Positions 35,386-43,991 of a stretch of 64,000 nt of DNA are shown piece after piece. The notes under the pieces were generated by a model that worked only from the letters and a program-made list of their open reading frames with translations, made no database searches and was not told where the DNA came from. This stretch comes from Desulfosarcina alkanivorans (GTDB lineage Bacteria; Desulfobacterota; Desulfobacteria; Desulfobacterales; Desulfosarcinaceae): assembly GCF_009688945.1 (NCBI RefSeq), contig NZ_AP021874.1:620001-684000 (forward strand). The letters are read 5' to 3'. The first letter of the stretch is position 1; each line of letters begins with the position of its first letter. Made by a program: the position numbers and the translations under genes.

Positions 35386-38085
35386 TCAGGCGATAGAAGA
35401 TCCTGCCGGCGGTGACCGGGTCATGTCCAGGTACAGGTCGAACTCTCCGGCTGAATCGGAGCGCTTGATGGTAAAGCCGAGCTTTCGTCCCAATGCCAGC
35501 ATGCCTTTGTTCTCTGACAGCACCGTTCCCCATATGGACCTGATCCCGCGTTCTCTGGCGATGTCGAGGCAGGTGGTGAGAAGATGGGCGCCAATCCCCC
35601 GGCCGTGCCAAGGGTCCCCCACCAGGACGGCAAATTCCGCATCCCTGAGGTTATGCTGCAGGATGACGCGGGCTGCCCCCAGCATTCTTTCAGAGTCCCC
35701 GGATTCCTGGATGGCCACGAGGGCGATCTCCCGGTCGTAGTCGATCTGGGTAAATCGGGCCAGCATGGTGTGGGAAAGCTGTTTCATAGGAGAAAAGAAG
35801 CGGTAGTAGACACTCTGGGGGGACAGCGTGTCGAACAGTCCCTGGAGTAACGGCGCGTCTTCAGGGCGGGTGGGGCGGATCAGCAGTTCTCCGGTGTCCG
35901 GAAGTTGCACCCGGGATTCATACTGTGCCGGATAGGGACTGACGGCCAGATGCAGCGGGGCAGGGCAGGATGAGGGGGTGAGAACGAACCGGGCATCCAC
36001 GGCGATCGGCTGCCCCCCGTGGATCACCATCGGGTTGATGTCCAGCTCGGCAATCTGGGGAAAATCGGTGACCAGCTGAGCCAGGCGGATCAGGATTTCT
36101 TCCATCCGTTCCCGATCGGCCGGCGGAAGGTTCCGGTATCCCCTGAGCAGCCGGTCGACACGGGTGCCCTCCATGAGCCGGGAGGCCAGCAGGCGATTCA
36201 AGGGGGGCAGGGCGATGGCGCTGTCGTCGAGCAGTTCGGCCAGGACGCCTCCCATACCGAACAGAATCACCGGGCCGAAGTCCGGATCGGTTTTGGCCCC
36301 AAGGATCAATTCGCAATCCGGTTTGGCGATCATGGGTTGGACGGTCACCCCGTCAACGGCCGCGTCGGGGAAGGCCCTGCGGATGTTGTCCATCAGGTCG
36401 GCCCAGGCCGTTTCAACGGCATCACGGGTGGTAAGGTCCAGTCGCACGCCGCCGGCGTCGCTTTTGTGGGAAATGTCCCTGGAAAGAATTTTCATGGCCA
36501 CGGGATACCCGAATTGCTCTGCCAGAGCGGTGGCTTCATCTGGTGAAACCGCGACCGCTGTGGGATTGACGGGGATACCATAAGTGGCCAGCAGGAATTT
36601 GGACTCCGTTTCGGAGAGCAGGTTGCGGGGCGAGGTCGTGTGGTCGTCGATAAACCGCCCGGCGGCGGCCCGATCCACCCGGATGCGGGTGGACAGGCGC
36701 GGCGGGATCTGCTGGAGGATTTCGATCCCACGGGCATGGCGGTGCAGGTTCATGAATGCGCGCACGGCCCTTTCGGGCGTATCGAAAGTGGCGATGCCGG
36801 CCTGGTTCAGGATTTCCCGGCCGATATCCACATCCATGCCGCCCAGCCACGAGGTGATGATCGGCTTGGTGGTATCGTCGCGCAGGTCGCAAAGGGTACG
36901 GGCCACGGCGGCGGGATCGGTAATCGCCTGGGGCGCCAGCATGACCAGCAGGGCCTGTACCTCCCTGGCCCGGGAGAGGATCGACACGGCTGCCGCGTAT
37001 CGTTCGGAAGTGGCATCGCCCAGCATATCCACGGGGTTCCCGTGGCTCCAATGGTCGGGCAGCACAGCATCGAGCGCTTCCATGGTTTCCGGTGACAGGG
37101 CTGCCGGCTCGACCCCGTAGTCGGAAAGCGCGTCCGCAGCCATGACGCCGGGCCCTCCGGCATTGGTCACAATGGCCAGGCCCGCTCCCCGGTAGCGGCC
37201 CTTGCGAGAAAGGATTTCTGCCGCATCGAAAAGTTCCTCGAAGGTTTTCACCCGGACGATACCGGCCCGCTGGAAGGCCGCATCGTATACCGCATCTTCA
37301 CCGGCCATGGCGCCGGTATGGGACGCCGCTGCCGATGCGCCGGCTCCGGTTCTGCCTGCCTTGAGGGCAATGATGGGTTTAACCCGCCCCACCGCCCGGG
37401 CCGCACTCATGAAATTGCGGTGGCGGATCAGGCTTTCCACGTACATGACAATGCTGCCCACCTTCGGGTCCGCGCCCAGAAAATCGATGATATCGCCAAA
37501 ATCCACGTCCAGCATGGAGCCCAGGCTGATGAAATAACTGAAGCCGATGCGCTCTTTTACGGAAGAATCCAGGATGGCCGTGCAGATGGCACCGCTTTGC
37601 GAAACAAACGCCAGCTTGCCGTCCAGGGGCATGCGGGCGGCAAAACTGGCATTCAGTCGGGACGCGCCGCACATGATGCCCAGGCAATTGGGGCCGATAA
37701 TCCGCAAACCGGTCCCTGCGGCCCGATCCCGGATTTTCGCCTCCAGCTGCCGGCCCGCATGTCCGGTTTCTTTGCCGCCGGAGGAGATGATCACGGCACC
37801 GGCCGCCCCGGCCCGGATGGCGTCGGAGATGATCGGCGGTACGGTCTGCATGGGGGTGGCGACCACGACCAGATCCACCGGTTCCCCGATACGGTTCAAC
37901 GCGGGGAAGGTTTTTTTCCCCATGACCGCCGGATAGCTGGGGTTGACCGGATAGATCCGGCCTTCATAGCCGGCTTCGATCAGATTGTTCATCACCGCAC
38001 GCCCCACGGATCCCGGTCGCTCGGACGCCCCCACAACAGCAATGGATTCGGGATGAAAGAGGTTGTCCAGACGGTCAATACCCAT
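35386..38085 (-). CDS. NDP-forming acyl-CoA synthetase fused to GNAT acetyltransferase (PatZ/Pka-like)
   Basis: An 899-residue fusion. N-terminal CoA-binding domain (IAVVGASERPGSVGRAV, VVIISSGGKE, IIGPNCLGIM), a succinyl-CoA ligase-like domain with the likely phospho-histidine in SHTGAMAG, an ATP-grasp subunit from about residue 480 to 700 (TYGIPVNPTAVAVSPDEA; PVAMKILSRDISHKSDAGG), and a C-terminal GNAT domain from about 725 (LIRPTRPEDAPLL; DPWHGRGIGAHLL). In E. coli PatZ the ligase part is inactive and the protein acetylates lysines; here the His is kept, so ATP formation from acyl-CoA may also be possible. Neighbouring USP genes suggest control of metabolism by acetylation. Confidence 0.9.
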   Translation of the reverse strand: MGIDRLDNLFHPESIAVVGASERPGSVGRAVMNNLIEAGYEGRIYPVNPSYPAVMGKKTFPALNRIGEPVDLVVVATPMQTVPPIISDAIRAGAAGAVIISSGGKETGHAGRQLEAKIRDRAAGTGLRIIGPNCLGIMCGASRLNASFAARMPLDGKLAFVSQSGAICTAILDSSVKERIGFSYFISLGSMLDVDFGDIIDFLGADPKVGSIVMYVESLIRHRNFMSAARAVGRVKPIIALKAGRTGAGASAAASHTGAMAGEDAVYDAAFQRAGIVRVKTFEELFDAAEILSRKGRYRGAGLAIVTNAGGPGVMAADALSDYGVEPAALSPETMEALDAVLPDHWSHGNPVDMLGDATSERYAAAVSILSRAREVQALLVMLAPQAITDPAAVARTLCDLRDDTTKPIITSWLGGMDVDIGREILNQAGIATFDTPERAVRAFMNLHRHARGIEILQQIPPRLSTRIRVDRAAAGRFIDDHTTSPRNLLSETESKFLLATYGIPVNPTAVAVSPDEATALAEQFGYPVAMKILSRDISHKSDAGGVRLDLTTRDAVETAWADLMDNIRRAFPDAAVDGVTVQPMIAKPDCELILGAKTDPDFGPVILFGMGGVLAELLDDSAIALPPLNRLLASRLMEGTRVDRLLRGYRNLPPADRERMEEILIRLAQLVTDFPQIAELDINPMVIHGGQPIAVDARFVLTPSSCPAPLHLAVSPYPAQYESRVQLPDTGELLIRPTRPEDAPLLQGLFDTLSPQSVYYRFFSPMKQLSHTMLARFTQIDYDREIALVAIQESGDSERMLGAARVILQHNLRDAEFAVLVGDPWHGRGIGAHLLTTCLDIARERGIRSIWGTVLSENKGMLALGRKLGFTIKRSDSAGEFDLYLDMTRSPPAGSSIA

Positions 38086-38160
38086 GGTTTTCCTTAATCT
38101 TTTAAAATTGACAGCGTGTATGGGGTTTTTTTTTATTCGTGAACCGCGAACCGTGAACGA

Positions 38161-39072
38161 TCAGGTCACAATCCACACCGTATCCATGCGGCCGGCATGA
38201 ACCACCTTGTTGCTGACCCGGCCCATGAAAAAATCACCGACGCTGGACAATCCCCGCCGGCCCACCACAATCGTGCCCCAGTCACCCTGCTCGCCGGCTT
38301 TGACGATGGCACCGGCACGGCTCATCACCCCGGAAATGGTTTTGGTCGAGATGTTTTGGCTATCGAATCCGGCGGCGGTCAGCACCTTGATGGCCTCTGA
38401 GAAGACGGCTGCGCTGCCGGGGATGCCGTTTTCTTTGAACAGGTCCAGGTCCGTAGACGCGCTGCCGCGAACCACGTGAACCAGCCGTGCCGTGTAGTCA
38501 CCGGCGGGTCCCAGGATATCGGCTACGAATCGCACCGCCCGGGCGGCACACGGAGAACCATCCACCGCAATCAGCACCTTTTTGTTGACCGGCTTTCTGC
38601 CGGCGATGAGCACCGGAATGAAGGAGAGCTTCTCGAGCAGTTTGTTGGTCACACTGCCCACGATGATGTTTTTCAGGGCGGTGGCGCCACGGCGGCGGAT
38701 CAGCACGGCATCATAGCCTTTTTGAGCCTCGATGATGATATCCCGGGCCACGCCTTTTTTGCGGTTCTGGATTTTAACCTCCACCGCCGGTTCGGCATGG
38801 CCGGCATCCACCAGCATCTGGCTGGCCCTGTCCATATACGCACGTATGTCTTTTTTCTGCTGCGCTTCCCAACTGCGCACGTGGCGGACCACCTTGACGC
38901 TTTTGGGTTCCTTTTCGAGGTCGTAATACGCGTCCGGAATACTGTTGAACACGTGAAACAGAACGATTTTCATGCCGCTGAAGGCCGCTTCTTCACCCGC
39001 ATAGCGAACGGTCTGCAGGGCCCGTTCGGATCCGTCCACAGCCAGTAGAAGCCGTTTTTGCCTGGGTGCCAT
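38161..39072 (-). CDS. Tandem universal stress protein
   Basis: A 303-residue protein of two USP domains, residues 1-145 and 150-303. Each has the USP opening (LLLAVDGSERALQTV; VLIAVDGSPCAARAV) and an ATP-binding type G-x2-G-x9-G-S/T segment near the end of the domain: IIVGSVTNKLLE in the first and VVGRRGLSSVGDFFMGRVS in the second. ATP-binding USPs act as energy or stress sensors in the cytoplasm. It lies between the CBS-ACT and acyl-CoA synthetase genes, with gaps of 35 and 75 bases, consistent with one operon. Confidence 0.9.
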   Translation of the reverse strand: MAPRQKRLLLAVDGSERALQTVRYAGEEAAFSGMKIVLFHVFNSIPDAYYDLEKEPKSVKVVRHVRSWEAQQKKDIRAYMDRASQMLVDAGHAEPAVEVKIQNRKKGVARDIIIEAQKGYDAVLIRRRGATALKNIIVGSVTNKLLEKLSFIPVLIAGRKPVNKKVLIAVDGSPCAARAVRFVADILGPAGDYTARLVHVVRGSASTDLDLFKENGIPGSAAVFSEAIKVLTAAGFDSQNISTKTISGVMSRAGAIVKAGEQGDWGTIVVGRRGLSSVGDFFMGRVSNKVVHAGRMDTVWIVT

Positions 39073-39106
39073 AGATTTTCCTCCCGTGGTCGATCGCTCG
39101 ACCGTA

Positions 39107-39793
39107 TCAATAGTTGTCGAAAAGGGTGCGCCGGTTTTCGCGGTGGTCCACCAGGTACCGCAGTTTGGCCTTTTCCCTCAGTATTTTGAGCATTTCATCG
39201 ATCCGATCCCTGGAAACGTCGTAGAATCGAAGGTAGACATTCCGGTATCCCTTGGGGGCCCGTTCGTAGGTGGAAAGAATGCTGGCCATCCGGCCGCCGA
39301 ATTGTCGCACCACATTGACGATTTCCATGATCGATCCGGGCGTGTCCTCCAGGACAAAGGCCAGGTGGAACCCTCTTTTTTTCAAGCCGGTAATGTACAA
39401 GGTGGCCTTGAACATGTCTGTCTGGGTGACGACCCCGCAGAGGCGATCGTCATCATCTACCACGGGGACCCCGGAAATTTTCCGTTCGAGCATGACGTCC
39501 GCCGCCTCTTCCACGGTCCAGTTCTGGTGCACCGTAATGACATTTTTTGTCATTATTTCAGATATTTTTATCTTTGAAAGCAGATATAGCAGTTCGTGTA
39601 CATCCAGGCTGGTGGCATCCGAAGCGGATGCCCGCTTCAAGTCGCGGTCACTGACAATCCCGCACAGGGTATCCTTGTCGACCACAGGCAGTCGCCTGAT
39701 GTGGTTTTCCTTCATCAGGCGGCTGGCCCGATGCATGGAATCATTTTTTTCAATGGAAATAACCGGTTTGCTCATCCAGTGTCTGATCAGCAT
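39107..39793 (-). CDS. CBS-pair protein with C-terminal ACT-like domain (AcuB-like)
   Basis: A 228-residue protein. Two CBS motifs fill residues 1-145 (MLIRHWMSKPVISIEKND; ISEIMTKNVITVHQNWTVEE) and a C-terminal ACT-like domain follows (HLAFVLEDTPGSIMEIVNVV). This matches AcuB-type proteins, where CBS senses adenylates and ACT senses an amino acid or similar ligand. AAGGAGG supports the ATG; an upstream extension of 54 residues overlaps the USP gene and is rejected. The next gene encodes the tandem USP, then the acyl-CoA synthetase, an acu-like grouping for acetate/acyl-CoA control. Confidence 0.85.
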   Translation of the reverse strand: MLIRHWMSKPVISIEKNDSMHRASRLMKENHIRRLPVVDKDTLCGIVSDRDLKRASASDATSLDVHELLYLLSKIKISEIMTKNVITVHQNWTVEEAADVMLERKISGVPVVDDDDRLCGVVTQTDMFKATLYITGLKKRGFHLAFVLEDTPGSIMEIVNVVRQFGGRMASILSTYERAPKGYRNVYLRFYDVSRDRIDEMLKILREKAKLRYLVDHRENRRTLFDNY

Positions 39794-39863
39794 GTCTTTC
39801 CTCCTTTTTTCTTCCCCGGAAATACCAGGAGCGCGGAAAAATGAATGCCTTCTTGTTGCCGCC

Positions 39864-40334
39864 TCAGGGCAGTTCCTTGTATGTTGACGGGATGGTGACC
39901 AGCGGTATGGGGATCCGGCGGTACAGTTTGCGTGCCGTTGAACCCACAACCACATCGGCCAGATTGCTTCGACCCTTGGTGCCGACCACCATCAACTGCG
40001 GTTTTTCAGTTTCGATGACCGCGAGCAGTTCCCGGTAGGGGATGCCGGTCTGAACCAGATACTTGCAGTTGATCGTCCCGTTGGAAATTCCTTCGAAGAG
40101 GTCTTTCATCCGCGTTTTGCGTTCCTGCTCCAGTTCGGTGATGTAATCGGGGAAAGAAAACGATTCGTAACCGGCCATGGCACGCCCAACCATGTCGATG
40201 TCCCGCTGGTTGACCACATTGACCATCACCAGTTCCGCGTCCAGCCGCGCGGCCAGCCAGCAACTGTAGCGGATGATCGATGTTGAATAGTCGGATAAAT
40301 CGACAGCGGCCATGATTTTCATCGTCTGCGTCAT
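39864..40334 (-). CDS. Universal stress protein
   Basis: A 156-residue single USP domain: MKIMAAVDLSDYSTSIIRYS at the start and the nucleotide-loop segment VVGTKGRSNLADVVVGSTARK near the end. AAAGGAGC precedes the ATG, and an upstream in-frame start would add residues across the promoter. First gene of an operon with CBS-ACT, tandem USP, PatZ-like, lipoprotein and receiver. A sigma-54 element lies 69-83 bases upstream of the start. Confidence 0.92.
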   Translation of the reverse strand: MTQTMKIMAAVDLSDYSTSIIRYSCWLAARLDAELVMVNVVNQRDIDMVGRAMAGYESFSFPDYITELEQERKTRMKDLFEGISNGTINCKYLVQTGIPYRELLAVIETEKPQLMVVGTKGRSNLADVVVGSTARKLYRRIPIPLVTIPSTYKELP

Positions 40335-40402
40335 GGGGTGCTCCTTTCTATGTCGTTGCCCAGGGCTTGGGTTGATGCATTCCCTCCATAAGAAACCGTT
40401 GA

Positions 40403-40417
40403 GCAATGCCTATGCCA
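40403..40417 (-). promoter_or_regulatory. Sigma-54 promoter upstream of the USP-CBS operon
   Basis: Minus strand TGGCAT-AGGCA-TTGC, one mismatch from consensus, pointing toward the USP start at 40334. Confidence 0.8.
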
Positions 40418-40522
40418 TGTTGAAACGAGGGTGGAATTGTTTAAAAAACAATAAAAAAACAAAATGTTAAGGTGTGGTTAAGCGGCGGCTGAACACCCGC
40501 TTTTACTGGTGGCTGTCGGATC

Positions 40523-40540
40523 TTTTACCAAGGTGTAAAA
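40523..40540. promoter_or_regulatory. Imperfect palindromic activator site (TTTTACC-AAGG-TGTAAAA)
   Basis: A variant of the TTTTACA-N3-TGTAAAA palindrome with one changed base and a one-base longer spacer, 106 bp upstream of the -24 element at 40417. Confidence 0.6.
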
Positions 40541-40644
40541 GGGGGTTGGGCTTCCGGCGGGAAGGGAGGTCGGCACGGGGTCATCTTCTGTTTATCCAAG
40601 GATGCCCGCACACCAGAATATCTGTTTTCTTGTTTTCGTGTCTA

Positions 40645-42786
40645 TCAGTTACAGACACCGTGGGCCTCGAGCAGTGCCAGCACTCCAGGGAAATCAATGC
40701 CTAAACGTTTGACGGTGGCCAGCGTGGGAATGCCGTCGGGCGTCCAGCCTCGGCGCTTGTACACCGCGTCCTTGAGTTTCTCGTACTTCTCTTCCCGGAA
40801 CTTGCGCAGCAGGGCCACCTTGTCGGCCGTTCGCATGCCGGCGATATCCACCTTGTGGATCTCGACCAACTGGGTATCGTAGCGCTCCCGGCGGGAAAGG
40901 TATTCGTCTTCGGTGACCGGCCCCACGGCCCGGTAGGGGATGTCATCGTGTTTGCGCCGGCCGAAACCCATCTTGAGGTTGAAGATCCGCTGAAAGTTGT
41001 AGACCGCCTCGCTCATGGTGATCAGGTCCTCGGGGGCTGCCTGGCGGCCGGTGACCGCCGTGAAGTAGTCGGCGTACCAGACCACGTGCTTCATGACCTT
41101 GGCCGGCTCCATGGTGTCCTTGTTGTCTTCGGGAACGATGTCGTTCCAGGGCAGTTTGCACAAGCCGCACAGGCCGAACCAGGTGCGGAACATGGGGAAC
41201 CAGTGCAGCGCTTCGGCTTTTTGTTCGAAGCTGGGCATGAAGTTGTGGACCATGTCCAGAAAGATCAGCCACGCCTCGTCGTGCTGGGGCCCCTTGAGGG
41301 TCAGGCCGTAGCCGCCCTGCTGGGCCAGGGATTCCTTGGTCATGTATTCGGAGAATTCCAGCCCTTTGGCTTCCATGCCGATGTCCTGAAGCATGGCGGC
41401 ATCGGCGCCGAATTGTTCGGCGAAGATGCGCTTCATGCGTCGGATGCCCTGGCCGACGATTCGGCCGAAGCCTTCTCCGCGGGCCATCTGGTGAACCAGT
41501 TCCAGGGCGTTGATCCGGTTGCCGAAGCAAAGGTCCAGGCCGCCGGTGTGGTCGGCAGTGATCAGCCCCAGTTCGAAGCACTCCATGACGAAGGCAATGC
41601 CGGTGCCCACGCTGATGGTGTCCAGCCCGTAGGCGTCGCAATAGAAATTGATTTCCAGGATGGTGAAGGGGTCGAAAATGCCCAGGTTGGATCCGCAGCC
41701 GGCAATGGTTTCGTATTCCGGTCCGTCCACGAAGACCCGGCGGCCCTGGTAGGGGCCGGTGAAGGGAATGAAATTTTTGACCCCGTGTGCGCAGGCCACG
41801 GTGCAGCCCATCCAGCAGCCGTCATAGCCCGGATCGAACAGATGCTGATAGACCTCCCGGCCGATGAGGTTGGCCCGCGGATCCTGCCCGTAGCGGTAGT
41901 TGCACACCGGCAGGCAGTCGTGGTCGTTCATGATCGGCACCAGGTGGGTGGTGCCGATGCGGGCCATCTCGTTCTGCTTGGGGTCCAGGGCCTTGATCTC
42001 CTTGGCATGGGCCCGGGCCACGGTTTTCAGGGCGGCCTTGTCCGCCGGTTTGTTGGAATCCATGGAGACCGGTCCGCAGCGGGCCACGATGGCCTTGAGG
42101 CCCTTGTCGGCGAATACCGTACCGATGCCCCCGCGCCCGGCCTGCTTGTAGCGGCTTAACCGGCGGCCGGCATCGTACCAGGAAAAATTCAGGCACCCGA
42201 GGAGGGTGTGCCGGGCGCCGGGGCCGCTGCTAACCACGGAGATGCTGCGCGGGTTGCCCTGTCCGAAATGGTCGGTCAGGGCCGCCGTCAGCGCATAACC
42301 GTCGGATGGCAGCCCCTCGGCGGCGTAGATTTCGATCCTGCCGTCGATGCCGTCGATGAAAATTACCAGATCGCCGGCCGCCTTGCCCTGGACCGACAGG
42401 GCGTCGAAACCGGAGAACTTCAGATAGGGTCCGAAATATCCGCCCACATTGGCGTCCATCACTGAGCCGGTGGTCGGGGAGATGGATGTCACGATGCTTT
42501 TGCCGGAACCCGGATAGGCCGGGGTGCCGCCCATGGGGCCGGAGGCGATGCAGACGGCGTTTTCGGGATCGTTCCAGCGGGTTTTTCCGCTGACCGCCTG
42601 CCAGAGCAGCCAGAGGTCGAAGCCTTTGCCGCCGATGAACACCTGTTTCATTTTTTCGGTTACCGGTCGGATGCCGATGGTTGGTTTCGAAAGGTCGATA
42701 TGCAGGGTATGATTGGTGTAGCCTTTTTCTGGGACCGGCGGTTTATAATCGATGCCGGTGAGACGCTGCAAATTGAAGGACGTCAT
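40645..42786 (-). CDS. Tungsten-dependent aldehyde:ferredoxin oxidoreductase family protein
   Basis: A 713-residue AOR-family enzyme that oxidises an aldehyde to its acid with a bis-tungstopterin and a 4Fe-4S cluster, reducing ferredoxin. The N-terminal domain contains the pterin-binding type GSGKSIVTSISPTTGS and NVGGYFGPYLKFSGFDAL. Cluster ligands are C324, C328, C332 in GCWMGCTVACAHG and a later Cys in GLCGLCKLPWND, matching the CxxxCxxxC...C set of AOR. The usual length is about 600-620, so this belongs to the longer subgroup. It ends the operon that begins with the ABC transporter; its likely substrate is the aldehyde released by the FAD dehydrogenase encoded just upstream. That pairing is inference. 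Confidence 0.88.
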   Translation of the reverse strand: MTSFNLQRLTGIDYKPPVPEKGYTNHTLHIDLSKPTIGIRPVTEKMKQVFIGGKGFDLWLLWQAVSGKTRWNDPENAVCIASGPMGGTPAYPGSGKSIVTSISPTTGSVMDANVGGYFGPYLKFSGFDALSVQGKAAGDLVIFIDGIDGRIEIYAAEGLPSDGYALTAALTDHFGQGNPRSISVVSSGPGARHTLLGCLNFSWYDAGRRLSRYKQAGRGGIGTVFADKGLKAIVARCGPVSMDSNKPADKAALKTVARAHAKEIKALDPKQNEMARIGTTHLVPIMNDHDCLPVCNYRYGQDPRANLIGREVYQHLFDPGYDGCWMGCTVACAHGVKNFIPFTGPYQGRRVFVDGPEYETIAGCGSNLGIFDPFTILEINFYCDAYGLDTISVGTGIAFVMECFELGLITADHTGGLDLCFGNRINALELVHQMARGEGFGRIVGQGIRRMKRIFAEQFGADAAMLQDIGMEAKGLEFSEYMTKESLAQQGGYGLTLKGPQHDEAWLIFLDMVHNFMPSFEQKAEALHWFPMFRTWFGLCGLCKLPWNDIVPEDNKDTMEPAKVMKHVVWYADYFTAVTGRQAAPEDLITMSEAVYNFQRIFNLKMGFGRRKHDDIPYRAVGPVTEDEYLSRRERYDTQLVEIHKVDIAGMRTADKVALLRKFREEKYEKLKDAVYKRRGWTPDGIPTLATVKRLGIDFPGVLALLEAHGVCN

Positions 42787-42839
42787 TATTTCCTCCTTTG
42801 AAGGGCTCGGTGTGTCGTGAGTCTCGCTCAGACGGCCGG

Positions 42840-43991
42840 CTACTTCAGGGCTTCGTCGCCACCGAAATCCCGGTAGGGTGAAAATCCCGCCAGAATCACA
42901 TGGTCATCGTCCGTCGTCTCATGGGAGACCATGCGGGCCACGACTTCGCCGACCCCCGGCCCCAGCATGAAGCCCTGGCCGCACATGCCGGTGGCGTGCA
43001 AAAGCCCTTTGACGGCCCGATTCCAGCCAACGATGGGCGATCCGTCCGGCGTCATGGGATAGAGCCCCCGCCAGACCCTTCGCACCCGCAGGTTTTTCAG
43101 CCGCGGCAGCAGGTTGACCATCCGGGAACAGACCTGGGGAAGAAATACCGATGTTTCGCGCATGTCCGTGCCCACGATGGGCGGGTCCGGCGTGATGCAG
43201 AACACCACCTGGCCGTGCCTGTTCTGGTAAAAGTAGTAGTTCTTCGATCCCGGCGCGGGCCGCAGATCCACCACCATGGTGGTAAAAAACGGCTGCACCG
43301 GTTCGGTGATGGCCCCTTCATGGCTGTCGGGATATACGGGAATCTCCACATCGACGCTGGTGCAAAGTTCCCGGGAACGGGGCCCGGCGGCGTCCACCAC
43401 CACCGGGGCGGTGTACTGGGTGTGTTCCGTGGCCACCCCGATCACCTGACCGCCGGCGGCCATGATGCGCGCTGCCTTTTCCTTGAAAAGGAAGGTCACG
43501 CCCAGGGACAGGGCCCGCCGGTAAAAGGCGTTGATGGCCAACAGCGGCGAGGCCGAGCCGTCATCCGGGGAGTCGGTGCCGCCCAGCAGGCAGTCGGGGT
43601 TGATGCCGGGCACGACGGCCATGATTTTTTCCGGGCCGTGGAAGTCGACGTTCATGCCGTATTTTTGCTGGATCGGCAAAATTTTTTTCAACGCATCGGC
43701 TTCGGTTTCGCGGTAGGCCGGAAAGGTGTATCCCCCCTTGAGCCATTCGATATTGTCCCCGTAGCGCTCCTGCCAGGTGGAGAAAACCTCGAGGGACCGG
43801 AGGCTGGTCAGGATTTTGGCCGGGTCGGAGTGGGTTGCCCGGATACCGCCGATGGCGTGCTTGTTCTGGCCCTGGCCCGGCGACGGCCGCCAGTCCAGTA
43901 CCGCGGTGCGGATGCCTTTTTCTCCCAGGGCCATGGCCACCGGAACACCGATGGAGCCGGCTCCGACAACGATGACGTCGTAATCATTCAT
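42840..43991 (-). CDS. FAD-dependent amino acid/amine dehydrogenase, DAO family (HcnC/sarcosine oxidase beta-like)
   Basis: A 383-residue protein with the FAD-binding YDVIVVGAGSIGVPVAMALG at the start, the second FAD segment VVVDAAGPRSREL and the C-terminal GLYPMTPDGSPIVGW and ATGMCGQGFMLGPGVGE typical of D-amino-acid oxidase/sarcosine dehydrogenase-type enzymes. This family oxidises C-N bonds of secondary or primary amines to imines, giving an aldehyde or keto acid after hydrolysis. Its ATG overlaps the stop of the preceding 696-residue subunit, so both are made together, as in HcnBC, octopine/nopaline dehydrogenases and heteromeric sarcosine oxidase. The substrate is most likely the compound imported by the ABC system of the same operon. 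Confidence 0.88.
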   Translation of the reverse strand: MNDYDVIVVGAGSIGVPVAMALGEKGIRTAVLDWRPSPGQGQNKHAIGGIRATHSDPAKILTSLRSLEVFSTWQERYGDNIEWLKGGYTFPAYRETEADALKKILPIQQKYGMNVDFHGPEKIMAVVPGINPDCLLGGTDSPDDGSASPLLAINAFYRRALSLGVTFLFKEKAARIMAAGGQVIGVATEHTQYTAPVVVDAAGPRSRELCTSVDVEIPVYPDSHEGAITEPVQPFFTTMVVDLRPAPGSKNYYFYQNRHGQVVFCITPDPPIVGTDMRETSVFLPQVCSRMVNLLPRLKNLRVRRVWRGLYPMTPDGSPIVGWNRAVKGLLHATGMCGQGFMLGPGVGEVVARMVSHETTDDDHVILAGFSPYRDFGGDEALK

